Part shown: in pieces, positions 1-8,277 of the stretch
Numbering within the stretch: position 1 is the first letter of the stretch
Layout: each line of letters opens with the position of its first letter
Assembly: GCA_028280205.1 (NCBI GenBank)
Contig: JANQME010000205.1
Location: 1 to 17,214, forward strand
DNA length: 17,214 nt
Direction of reading: 5' to 3'
Source: Longimicrobiales bacterium
GTDB taxonomy: Bacteria > Gemmatimonadota > Gemmatimonadetes > Longimicrobiales > Gaopeijiaceae
Position numbers and translations under genes: made by a program
Notes under the pieces: model-generated
What the model was told of the DNA's origin: nothing
The model's input: only the letters and a program-made list of their open reading frames with translations
Database searches by the model: none

Positions 1-504
1 GACCCGGCCCTCGAGCTCGCCGGCGAGGCGCAGAAGACGGAGCTCGTCCTCCACGCTCAGCCCGTATCCGGACTTGATCTCGACCGACGTGCAGCCGTGG
101 GCCGCGAGCGTCCGCAGGCGTCCCTCGGCGGCCGTGAGGAGGGTTTCGTCCTCGGCCGCCCGCGTAGCCCGGACGGTGGAGAGGATGCCGCCCCCCGCCC
201 GCGCGATCTCCTCGTAGCTCGCGCCCGAGAGCCGCTGCTCGAACTCGTCGACCCGGTCGCCGCCGAAGACGAGGTGGGTGTGCGCGTCGATGAGCCCCGG
301 CGTCACCCACCCGCCCTGCAGGTCGAACGTCTCGACCCCCGGGTCGGACACTTCCGGCGGCGCCTCCGACGCGGGGCCGACCCACGCGATCCGCCCGCCC
401 TCGACGGCCACGAGTCCGTCTTCGATCGTGCCGAGCGGGCTCTCCGGAGGCCCGTCGATCGTCGCGATGTATCCCCCGCGCACCACCAGATCGATATCGC
501 CCAA
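1..504 (-). CDS. hutI: Imidazolonepropionase HutI, N-terminal part (cut by window edge)
   Basis: Metal-dependent hydrolase of the amidohydrolase superfamily that opens the ring of 4-imidazolone-5-propanoate to give N-formimino-L-glutamate, step three of histidine degradation in the cytoplasm. I read 168 N-terminal residues; the family is usually about 400, so the catalytic C-terminal half lies outside. Visible marks are the first metal-binding motif D-A-H-T-H (H75, H77) followed by F-G-G-D-R, the A-G-G-G-I segment near residue 103, and E-I-K-S-G-Y-G-L near 142, all typical of HutI. No ATG fits; I chose a TTG because a strong Shine-Dalgarno (GAGGAG) sits 7 bases before it. The gene diverges from hutF across 54 bp. 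HutG may lie beyond the left edge, but this cannot be seen. Confidence 0.93.
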   Translation of the reverse strand, partial: MGDIDLVVRGGYIATIDGPPESPLGTIEDGLVAVEGGRIAWVGPASEAPPEVSDPGVETFDLQGGWVTPGLIDAHTHLVFGGDRVDEFEQRLSGASYEEIARAGGGILSTVRATRAAEDETLLTAAEGRLRTLAAHGCTSVEIKSGYGLSVEDELRLLRLAGELEGRV

Positions 505-508
505 CGAG

Positions 509-517
509 CCTCTCCTC
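509..517 (-). promoter_or_regulatory. Ribosome binding site fixing the TTG start of hutI
   Basis: Reading the minus strand, GAGGAGAGG lies just before the TTG codon, with the GAGGAG core 7 bases away. No ATG in this frame gives a full N-terminus, so this site decides the start. An upstream GTG in the same frame (about 8 codons earlier) is less likely because the strong SD would then lie inside the gene. Confidence 0.7.
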
Positions 518-520
518 GCG

Positions 521-550
521 TTGACGACGCCTCCGCGCGGAATCTACACT
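521..550 (+). promoter_or_regulatory. Sigma-70-like promoter of hutF, possibly giving a leaderless transcript
   Basis: TTGACG (5 of 6 to the -35 consensus), an 18-bp spacer and TACACT (4 of 6 to the -10) end 8 bases before the hutF ATG. Transcription would begin at or within about two bases of the start codon. The C-rich sequence before the ATG contains no Shine-Dalgarno, which fits a leaderless mRNA. The promoter identity is inferred from sequence only. Confidence 0.5.
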
Positions 551-558
551 CCGCCCCC

Positions 559-1962
559 ATGGCGGACCTCTTTCTCGATACCGTCCTGCTCCCGGGCGGC
601 TGGGCGCGCGACGTGCGCATGTCGATCGACGCCGGAGGGTGGATCACCGCCGTCGAGTCCGAGGCGAAGCCGCGAGGCGCCTCGCACGTACCGGGGATCG
701 TCGTTCCCGGCGTTCCCGATGCGCACTCGCACGCCTCCCAACGGGCCCTCGCGGGCCTCACCGAGCGGGGCTCCCCGGACGGCGACTCGTTCTGGAGCTG
801 GCGGGAGCGCATGTACGCCTTCCTGGAGCGGCTCGACCCGGACGTAGTCGAGGCCATCGCCACCCGGCTCTACGCCGAGCTCCTGCGCCACGGCTTCACC
901 TCCGTCGTGGAGTTCCACTACCTGCGCAACGATCCGAGCGGCCATCCGTACGCCGATCCCGTGGAAATGGCGCAGCGGATCCTGGCCGCCGCCGAGCGGA
1001 CGGGAATGGGCGTCACGATCCTGCCCACTGTCTATCGGGCGTCGGACTTCGGGGGTGAGCCGCCCCTTCCGGCTCAGCGGCGCTTCACCGCTTCGGTCGA
1101 GGATCTCATCGGCGACGTTGCCGTGCTCGGGGCGGGCGCCTCGCCGGCCACGGTGCGGGTCGGCCTCGCCCTGCACTCGCTCCGCGCGGTGCCGCCCGGG
1201 GATCTGGCCGTGGCCGTGGAGGCGGTGCGGGGCATGGATCCCGAGATTCCGATCCACATCCACGTGGCCGAGCAGGCCCGAGAGGTGCGGGCGTGCGAGG
1301 CGTGGTCGGGGGCGCGTCCGGTCCGCTGGCTTCTGGATCGCGCGCCTGTCGACGAGCACTGGTGCCTCGTCCACGCGACCCACGTGGACGGAGCGGAGAT
1401 CGACGGCGTCGCGAAGTCGGGCGCCGTCGTCGGCCTGTGCCCCACGACCGAGGCCAACCTGGGCGACGGGATCTTCCCCTTCGCCGAGTTCGCGCGCGCA
1501 GGCGGACGCTGGGCCGTCGGTACGGACGCGCACACGGGTCGGAGTCCGGTCGGCGAGCTGCGTACCCTCGAGTACGCGCAGCGGCTGAGCACCGGAACAC
1601 GCAACGTCGCCGCCGGGCCGACCGCACGGTCGACGGGCCGGGCCCTCCTCGAGGGTGCGTGGTCCGGCGGCGCCCGTGCGAGCGGCCGACGGATCGGGCG
1701 TCTCGCGGTCGGCTACCGGGCCGACCTGATCGTGCTCGACGGGGAGCACCCCGACCTCGTCGGCCGCGAGGAGGACGACGTGCTCGACTCCTGGATCTTC
1801 TCCGGGGACGAGTCGCCGGTTCGGCACGTCGTCGTCGGGGGTACGCCGGTCGTACGGGACGGGCGCCACGTCGAGGAGGAGGAGATCCGGGGCGTGTGGT
1901 CCGGGATCGCCGGCGCGCTCGGCTCCCGCTCCTCGCAGCTCGATCTCGACCTGGAGCGCTGA
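559..1962 (+). CDS. hutF: Formimidoylglutamate deiminase HutF
   Basis: Zinc-dependent amidohydrolase that deaminates N-formimino-L-glutamate to N-formyl-L-glutamate and ammonia, the fourth step of the five-step histidine pathway. It has 467 residues, close to the family norm of about 450. Signature segments are P-D-A-H-S-H (metal ligands H56, H58) followed by Q-R-A-L-A-G, then D-S-F-W-S-W-R-E-R-M-Y (residues 76-86), E-F-H-Y-L (119), H-I-H-V-A-E-Q (H233, H235), V-H-A-T-H (H272, H275) and G-T-D-A-H (D323). One mild departure is H-S-H-A-S-Q where homologues usually have H-S-H-A-F-Q. The open frame runs 154 codons further upstream, but that part is antisense to hutI and unlike the family. The chosen ATG begins a normal N-terminus. 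The gene converges on hutU with 16 bp between. Confidence 0.95.
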   Translation: MADLFLDTVLLPGGWARDVRMSIDAGGWITAVESEAKPRGASHVPGIVVPGVPDAHSHASQRALAGLTERGSPDGDSFWSWRERMYAFLERLDPDVVEAIATRLYAELLRHGFTSVVEFHYLRNDPSGHPYADPVEMAQRILAAAERTGMGVTILPTVYRASDFGGEPPLPAQRRFTASVEDLIGDVAVLGAGASPATVRVGLALHSLRAVPPGDLAVAVEAVRGMDPEIPIHIHVAEQAREVRACEAWSGARPVRWLLDRAPVDEHWCLVHATHVDGAEIDGVAKSGAVVGLCPTTEANLGDGIFPFAEFARAGGRWAVGTDAHTGRSPVGELRTLEYAQRLSTGTRNVAAGPTARSTGRALLEGAWSGGARASGRRIGRLAVGYRADLIVLDGEHPDLVGREEDDVLDSWIFSGDESPVRHVVVGGTPVVRDGRHVEEEEIRGVWSGIAGALGSRSSQLDLDLER

Positions 1963-1978
1963 GCAGGGCTTCGGGACG

Positions 1979-3633
<1,655 letters not shown>

Positions 3634-3637
<4 letters not shown>

Positions 3638-5160
3638 CGCGCCTCCTCGGCGTCGTCACCGAACGCACCGGATCGGATCGCCTCCGCCAGCGCCTCGACG
3701 TCCGCCCCGAGGGGACGGTCACCGTCCAGCCTCGCGACCCGTTCGCGCACCCGCTCCCACGCCATCTCGACGCCACGGCCGGAACGAAGCGGGCGCCGGT
3801 GCTCGAGCCCCTCGGCCGCGCACATGAGCTCGATGGCGACGACGTGTTCGAGACACGCCGCGATTCGGCGCGTCTTGCGGGCGGCCGTGAGCCCCATCGA
3901 GACGTGGTCTTCCTGATTGGCGCTCGTCGGCACGGAGTCGACCGAGGCGGGGTGCGCCAGGACACGCATCTCGGCGAGCAGATCAACGGCGGTCACCTGC
4001 GCGATCATGAGGCCGCTCTCCAGTCCGGGGTGCGCGGCGAGGAAGGCCGGCAGGCCCATCGAGAGATCCGGGTTGAGGAGGCGCTCGACCCGGCGCTCCG
4101 AAAGGGCGGCCACGTCCACCGCCGCGATCGCGAGCAGGTCGAGCGCCTGGGCCACGATCTGTGCGTGGAAGTTGCCACCGCTCACGATCGCGTCGGCGTC
4201 GGGAAAGACGAGCGGATTGTCCGTGGCGCTGTTCGCTTCCGTCCGCAGGATGCCCCGCACGTAGCCGAGGGCGTGGCGGGCTGCACCGTGGACCTGCGGG
4301 ACACAGCGCAGCGCGTAGGCGTCCTGGACCCGGGGGTCACCGTCTCGGTGCGACTCGCGGATCTCGGAGCCCTCGAGGAGGGCGCGCAGGCGCGCCGCGG
4401 AGCGCACCTGACCCGCGTGGGGACGCGCGTCGTGAACCTCGGCCCGGTACGCCTCCGGTGTGCCCAGAAGCGCCTCCAGCGACATCGCTGCGGCTGCATC
4501 GGCGGCGGCCAGCGCCCGCTCGACGGACCGGAGCGCGAGAATCCCGAGTCCGGTCGTGGCTTGGGTCCCGTTGATGAGGGCGAGTCCCTCCTTCGCCTTC
4601 AGCGTCACGGGTTCGATTCCGGCTCGACCGAGGTGCTCGGCCACAGGTCCGAGAACGCCGTCGTGCTCCGCGGTGCCCTCGCCGAGCAGCGCCAGCGCCA
4701 CGTGCGCGAGGGGGGCGAGGTCGCCGCTCGCGCCCACCGATCCGAATTCCGGGACCGAGGGGTGGATCCGGGCCTCGAGAAGCTGGAGGAGCCGCTCGAC
4801 CAGGATTGGGCGACAACCTGAGACGCCGCGGGCCAACGCGTTGGCGCGCAGGAGCATGAGAGTACGCACCGCGGGCCGGTCGAGCGGGCTTCCGACCCCG
4901 GAAGCGTGGGAGCGCACGAGGTTCTGCTGCAGGGGCTCCCGCTCTTCCGGATCGATCGACACGTCGGCGAGCCGCCCGAACCCGGTCGTCACGCCGTACA
5001 CCCGCTCACCGCCCGCGACGCGCGCCTCGACCACCGATCGCGATCGTTGCATGCGGACCCGCGCGTCGTCGTCGAGCTCGATCGCGGCCGAAGTGTCGTA
5101 AGCGACGGCCTCCACGTCGCTCAGATCGAGCGAGCGGCCGTCCACGACCACGCGGGTCAT
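3634..5160 (-). CDS. hutH: Histidine ammonia-lyase HutH
   Basis: Catalyses non-oxidative deamination of L-histidine to urocanate and ammonia, the first committed step of histidine catabolism, as a soluble tetramer. The 508 residues match the family length. The Ala-Ser-Gly triad that cyclises into the MIO electrophile is at 144-146 within G-S-V-G-A-S-G-D-L-A-P-L-A-H. Also seen are Y-G-V-T-T-G-F-G (55-62, with catalytic Y55), Q-Q-N-L-V-R-S-H (78-85), N-G-T-Q-A-T-T, T-D-N-P-L-V-F with G-G-N-F-H-A-Q, and S-A-N-Q-E-D-H-V-S-M-G near residue 410. The ATG overlaps the TGA of the upstream AhpD-like selenoprotein gene by 4 bases, and its own TGA overlaps the hutU ATG by 4. An AGGGG about 9 bases upstream could help initiation. 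Confidence 0.97.
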
Positions 5161-5777
5161 GCGGGCTCGCCCCTGCGCGTCGAGCGCCGTTCCCCAGCCG
5201 CGCGAAACGTCTCGAGGTCGAGGACGAGCTCCTCGTCGGACCAGAAGTCCTCCAGCTCGACACCGAGCCCGTCCGCCAGCCGGTTCACGTAGTTGTAGTA
5301 GGCCGTCACCTGACAGACGTCGAGGATCGCCGTGTCGTCGAAGTCCACCGAGCGCAGCATCTCGACGTGGTCGGAGCCGACGGCTGCCGGCTCGCGCGTG
5401 AGGCGGACCGCGTAGTCGAGCATCGCGCGCTGCTTGGGCTCGAGCTCCGCGGACCGCCAGTCCGTGGCCAGCGTCCGTGGGAGCTCCGCGGATCCGGTCA
5501 GCATACGGAGACCCGCCCCGTGATGGTTGATTCAGTAGAAGCAGTCGTTCTCCGCCGACACCACGACGGCGATCATCTCGCGCTCGACCTGGGTGAGCGG
5601 TGACGGCCCCCGCATCAGATGGGCGTACATGCGGGCGTGGTCCCGCAGCGAGGCCGGGTTCAGCGAGTGGATACGCAGGATGTTGTCGACATGGCCCCGC
5701 GGATCACGGAATCGGTCGTAGAGCCGGGCGAGCAGCCCCGACGCCTCGCGCTCCGGTACGTACGGGATGTGCGCCAT
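5157..5777 (-). CDS. AhpD-like peroxidase-related selenoprotein with in-frame UGA (Sec82)
   Basis: Member of the AhpD / carboxymuconolactone decarboxylase fold, nearest the 'uncharacterised peroxidase-related enzyme' group of thiol peroxidases and disulfide reductases. The frame is open over 206 codons except for one TGA (codon 82). It falls at the redox centre: C79-F80-Y81-UGA82-I83-N84-H85-H86-G-A-G-L, where relatives have C-x-Y-C-x-x-H-H. Residue 82 plus a His four residues later matches the peroxidatic Cys133/His137 pair of mycobacterial AhpD. The flanks are normal for the family: an M-A-H-I-P-Y-V-P start, E-R-E-M-I-A-V-V-V-S-A-E-N before the motif, and Y-Y-N-Y-V-N-R-L-A-D-G-L-G-V-E-L-E near the C-terminus. 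UGA is an ordinary stop elsewhere here (hutF, hutH, DUF1552), so a recoded genome is unlikely. A SECIS-like hairpin follows. Alternatives are a nonsense mutation or sequencing error. No SD is seen before the chosen ATG; the stop overlaps the hutH start by 4 bases. Confidence 0.82.
5505..5521 (-). promoter_or_regulatory. Bacterial SECIS-like hairpin downstream of the UGA
   Basis: On the minus strand, 10 bases after the UGA (5534-5532), the 17-nt ACGGGGCGGGUCUCCGU folds into a 6-bp stem (A-U, C-G, G-C, G-C, G-U, G-C) with loop CGGGU. CAU and AUG can extend the stem past a bulged C. From memory, E. coli fdhF has a 17-nt upper stem-loop at nearly the same distance, with GGUCU at nt 19-23 after UGA; here GGUCU occupies the same nt 19-23. 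The loop also encodes Ala-Gly-Leu in both. In known bacterial systems SelB binds this loop. Folding was by eye, not calculated. Confidence 0.68.
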
Positions 5778-5784
5778 GGAGCGG

Positions 5785-5814
5785 ATAATGCCCGTCGAAG
5801 ATCCCACCCTGCAA
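5785..5814 (-). promoter_or_regulatory. Candidate promoter of the AhpD-like / hutH / hutU operon
   Basis: On the minus strand TTGCAG, an 18-bp spacer and CATTAT end 7 bases before the ATG of the AhpD-like gene. Transcription would start almost at the ATG, in line with the missing Shine-Dalgarno. The hexamers match the consensus only moderately (3 and 4 of 6). The spacer length equals that of the better hutF promoter. Confidence 0.3.
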
Positions 5815-5904
5815 GGCCTTGCGAGGTTGCGTCCCGTCCCCGCTTCTGGCCATGTTCGCCGCGTCGCAGCCGCGCGCTCGTTCCGCACCTCGCACCGGTC
5901 CGTC

Positions 5905-6987
5905 ATGCCCTACTACGAGCCCTCGGCGAAGCAGTGGGAGCGCGACCTCATGGAGCTGCGCAACCGGCTCCTGAGTGCGGCGGGGCTGATCATCTTCGTG
6001 ACGATCGTCGGGATCGTGGGCTTCTTGGTGATCGACCCGGACGCGGGCCTCATCCGGGCGTTCTTCATGACGGCGATCACTCTCACCACGGTCGGCTACG
6101 GCGAAGAGATCTCGATCGACACCGACGGCGCGTACATCTTCGTCGCCGTGCTCATCCTGATCGGGATGGGATCGACCCTCTACTTCGTGTCGACGGGAAC
6201 CGCTTTCCTGCTGGAAGGCCAACTCGGGCACGTGTTTCGGAGAAGGCGCATGGAGCGTGACCTGGCCGCCATGTCCGGCCACTTTCTCGTGTGCGGATCG
6301 GGCCGCTCGGCCTTCTATGCCGCCGCGGAGCTCGCCGCCGTCCAGCGACCCGTCGTTCTCGTCGTCTCGGACGCGAGTGCGGCCGACGAGCTCTCGTCCG
6401 AGCTGCCCGACGTGCTCGTCATCGTCGGCGACCCCACGGACGACGAGGTTCTGCGGGCCGCGGGGATCGAGCGGGCGGGCGGCGTCATCGCCTGCAGCGA
6501 GTCGGACAACGAAAACGTCGTGATCACGCTGACCGCGCGTCAACTCAACCCCCGCACCCGGGTCGTCTCGAAGCTCCAGGACGTGGATCAGGAGCACAAG
6601 GTCCGGAAGGTGGGCGCCAACTCCGTGGTGTCCCCCCAGCATATCGGCGGCCTTCGTATGGCCTCGGAGCTGATCCGCCCCACGGTCGTGACGTTCCTCG
6701 ACACCATGCTCAGGGACGAAGACCGCAACCTGCGCATCGAAGAGGCGGTCATCCCGCCGGACTCCCCCCTCGTCGGCGGCGCGATCCGCGACATCGGGCT
6801 CGACGATATCCCGGGCGTGCTGCTCATGGCCGTCCGTTTCCCGGACGGGGACTGGACGTACAACCCGAGTCGGACCGACCGCATCCGCGCCGGAGAGACG
6901 CTCATCTTCCTGGGCTCGCCGGACGACGCCCGCGCGCTGCGAGAACGCGTCCAGCGCCCCGATGGACCGGCACCCCTTGGCGGGTGA
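5905..6987 (+). CDS. Two-TM potassium channel with RCK (TrkA-N and TrkA-C) domains
   Basis: Predicted ligand-gated K+ channel of the MthK / Kch type, 360 residues. The order seen is a short cytoplasmic N-terminus, TM1 at about 22-43, a pore helix and selectivity filter T-V-G-Y-G (62-66), TM2 at about 76-100, a basic linker F-R-R-R-R, an RCK_N Rossmann domain from about 125 with nucleotide-binding F-L-V-C-G-S-G-R-S and an acidic residue after strand 2 (V-V-S-D), and an RCK_C domain at about 275-345. K+ conduction follows from the filter. Gating by nucleotide or Ca2+ is known for the family but not shown here. The frame opens 46 codons further upstream; I chose the ATG just before E-P-S-A-K-Q-W because the extension overlaps the AhpD-like gene and looks non-protein-like. 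A weak promoter candidate (TTGCGT, 18 bp, CATGTT) lies at 5827-5856. Confidence 0.9.
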   Translation: MPYYEPSAKQWERDLMELRNRLLSAAGLIIFVTIVGIVGFLVIDPDAGLIRAFFMTAITLTTVGYGEEISIDTDGAYIFVAVLILIGMGSTLYFVSTGTAFLLEGQLGHVFRRRRMERDLAAMSGHFLVCGSGRSAFYAAAELAAVQRPVVLVVSDASAADELSSELPDVLVIVGDPTDDEVLRAAGIERAGGVIACSESDNENVVITLTARQLNPRTRVVSKLQDVDQEHKVRKVGANSVVSPQHIGGLRMASELIRPTVVTFLDTMLRDEDRNLRIEEAVIPPDSPLVGGAIRDIGLDDIPGVLLMAVRFPDGDWTYNPSRTDRIRAGETLIFLGSPDDARALRERVQRPDGPAPLGG

Positions 6988-7057
6988 CGGAGCCGCGTCC
7001 CATCTTGGACGGAGCAGAGCGAGTCACAGGAGTCCATCGGGGCCGGGGGACCGAACG

Positions 7058-7282
7058 ATGCTGGAGCGCGCAACCGTCAGGCGGAGTGGTGCCGAGCGCA
7101 GATCGGGAGCGGAGCGACGAACGACCTCTCGACGCGTCGGCCCACGCCGCACGGCAATCCGCCCGGTCGACGAAGACCGGCGCGTGAGCGCTCGTCGCTC
7201 GGACTCGCCACGGCGAGCCGGATCGGACCGGCGCGTGGGCGAGCGACGCAACCTGGACCGGCGCCGGATCACGATCGCCTGA
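7058..7282 (+). CDS. Small arginine-rich protein with RRxxxRR-type repeats, function unknown
   Basis: A 74-residue reading frame with roughly a third arginine and recurring units such as E-R-R-S-G-A-E-R-R, D-R-R-V-S-A-R-R, S-D-R-R-V-G-E-R-R and N-L-D-R-R. A GGGGGA stretch 7 bases before the ATG is a fair ribosome binding site. No fold, membrane segment or known domain is visible; the charge suggests binding to nucleic acid or an acidic polymer, which is only inference. The DNA carries short direct repeats (GACCGG-based units at 7175, 7226 and 7256). The opposite strand also reads as an arginine-rich frame, so codon bias alone does not settle which is real. The SD and stop favour this strand. 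It ends 3 bp before the end of the convergent small membrane gene. Confidence 0.5.
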   Translation: MLERATVRRSGAERRSGAERRTTSRRVGPRRTAIRPVDEDRRVSARRSDSPRRAGSDRRVGERRNLDRRRITIA

Positions 7283-7285
7283 GAC

Positions 7286-7486
7286 TCAGAAGAAGCCGCG
7301 TACGACCTCGGTAGCGGCCCACAGCACGACCGAGCCGAGGGCGACGAACCCTGCGAGCATGGTCACCGGCTGGGCGGCGAAGAGCGTGCGGATCAGCCGA
7401 TCGTCATCGGAGAAGATCCGACGGACGCCATCGACGACGAGGTAGCCCACGAAGGGGCTGGGAAGCAGGATCCATAGGATATCCAT
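7286..7486 (-). CDS. Small two-helix membrane protein, function unknown
   Basis: A 66-residue protein with two hydrophobic stretches, M-D-I-L-W-I-L-L-P-S-P-F-V-G-Y-L-V-V at the N-terminus (about 1-18) and P-V-T-M-L-A-G-F-V-A-L-G-S-V-V-L-W-A-A (about 40-58). They are separated by a charged turn (R-R-I-F-S-D-D-D-R). It probably sits in the inner membrane as a helical hairpin. I do not recognise a family. It lies 58 bp downstream of the lipoprotein gene on the same strand and may be the last gene of that operon. No good Shine-Dalgarno precedes the ATG. Confidence 0.6.
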   Translation of the reverse strand: MDILWILLPSPFVGYLVVDGVRRIFSDDDRLIRTLFAAQPVTMLAGFVALGSVVLWAATEVVRGFF

Positions 7487-7544
7487 GGGCTTTGCTACCC
7501 GCTCGCGAGCCCGGGATCCGCGCAGCGGCTCTCCCGGTCGCTCG

Positions 7545-8273
7545 TCAGCGCGAGAAGGCCGTGTCGATCTCGAAGTCGCAGAACGTGCCGCTCACGGGAA
7601 TCTCCGCGATCTCCGAGACGGTGGGACCGGTGGCCGCGAAGTCCAGCCGCAGATTGCACTCGCCCGCCTTCGCCTCGCCGTCCCACCGGACGCCTCCGGT
7701 CAGGAACCCCGAGATCTCACCGAGCGTCGCGCCGTCGTAGCGCACACTCGCCTCGCCGGTCACGTAGGGTGGCGCCGAGAGGATGATCTCCTCTCCGGAC
7801 TCGGCCACGGCCACGGTACAGTCGAGCAGGTCGTGGCCGAGCTCGTAGTCGACGAAGCCGAGCTGGGTGAGCGGGTTCCCCTCTCCCTCCGCCGCCGCCT
7901 CGAGCAGCGTCGCACCCCCCGCCCCGCACGGCACCTCCTCCGAGAGGTCGATGGTGAAGAGGTTGTGCGAGCTGGGCAGCGGGCCGGGCTGGACGTAGGA
8001 GTCGTGCACGTAGGGGCCGCCTACGGGGTGAGTATGGGCCCCGCCCGGGCCGTGCGCATGCGTGAAGAAGGTCTGACCCTCCGAGAACACCGTGTTCTCG
8101 ACCGTGACGAGGATGAGCGTGCGTGCGATCGCGGCCGCCTCGGCCGCCTCGAGCTCGTCGGGCTCCGCGACCGGGAGGTCGGTGCCGACGCGGCAGCCCC
8201 AGAGGAGAACGCAGACAGCCCCGCCCGCACCCAGCCGGAGTACCCGGGGGAGGAGCGGGGTCGTGCGTTTCAT
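7545..8273 (-). CDS. Histidine-rich lipoprotein, function unknown
   Basis: A 242-residue protein with a basic N-terminus (M-K-R), a hydrophobic stretch and a lipobox-like L-L-W-G-C ending at C27, so probably lipid-anchored in the envelope. A cluster of histidines (F-T-H-A-H-G-P-G-G-A-H-T-H then V-H-D-S-Y, about residues 70-92) could bind a metal ion. Four later cysteines (in V-P-C-G, L-D-C-T, G-E-C-N, F-C-D-F) could form two disulfides. The rest reads as beta-rich secreted protein. Its ATG is only 4 bases after the stop of the ankyrin gene, so it is cotranscribed with that gene and the DUF1552 / DUF1592 pair. I do not recognise a named family. Metal binding is inference from the histidine cluster. 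Confidence 0.75.
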   Translation of the reverse strand: MKRTTPLLPRVLRLGAGGAVCVLLWGCRVGTDLPVAEPDELEAAEAAAIARTLILVTVENTVFSEGQTFFTHAHGPGGAHTHPVGGPYVHDSYVQPGPLPSSHNLFTIDLSEEVPCGAGGATLLEAAAEGEGNPLTQLGFVDYELGHDLLDCTVAVAESGEEIILSAPPYVTGEASVRYDGATLGEISGFLTGGVRWDGEAKAGECNLRLDFAATGPTVSEIAEIPVSGTFCDFEIDTAFSR

Positions 8274-8277
8274 GCGC

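Noticed and set aside
97..558. N-terminal extension of hutF
   Set aside because: The extra 154 codons are antisense to hutI and unlike any HutF; a normal HutF N-terminus begins at the ATG at 559.
5532..5534. UGA in the AhpD-like gene taken as a plain nonsense mutation or a UGA=Trp code
   Set aside because: UGA is a stop in several neighbours, the site is the redox cysteine rather than a tryptophan, the rest of the gene is intact, and a SECIS-like hairpin follows. A sequencing error remains possible but less likely.
7024..7272. Arginine-rich frame on the minus strand
   Set aside because: Mirror of the plus-strand repeat; it lacks a clear ribosome binding site, whereas the plus-strand frame has one.
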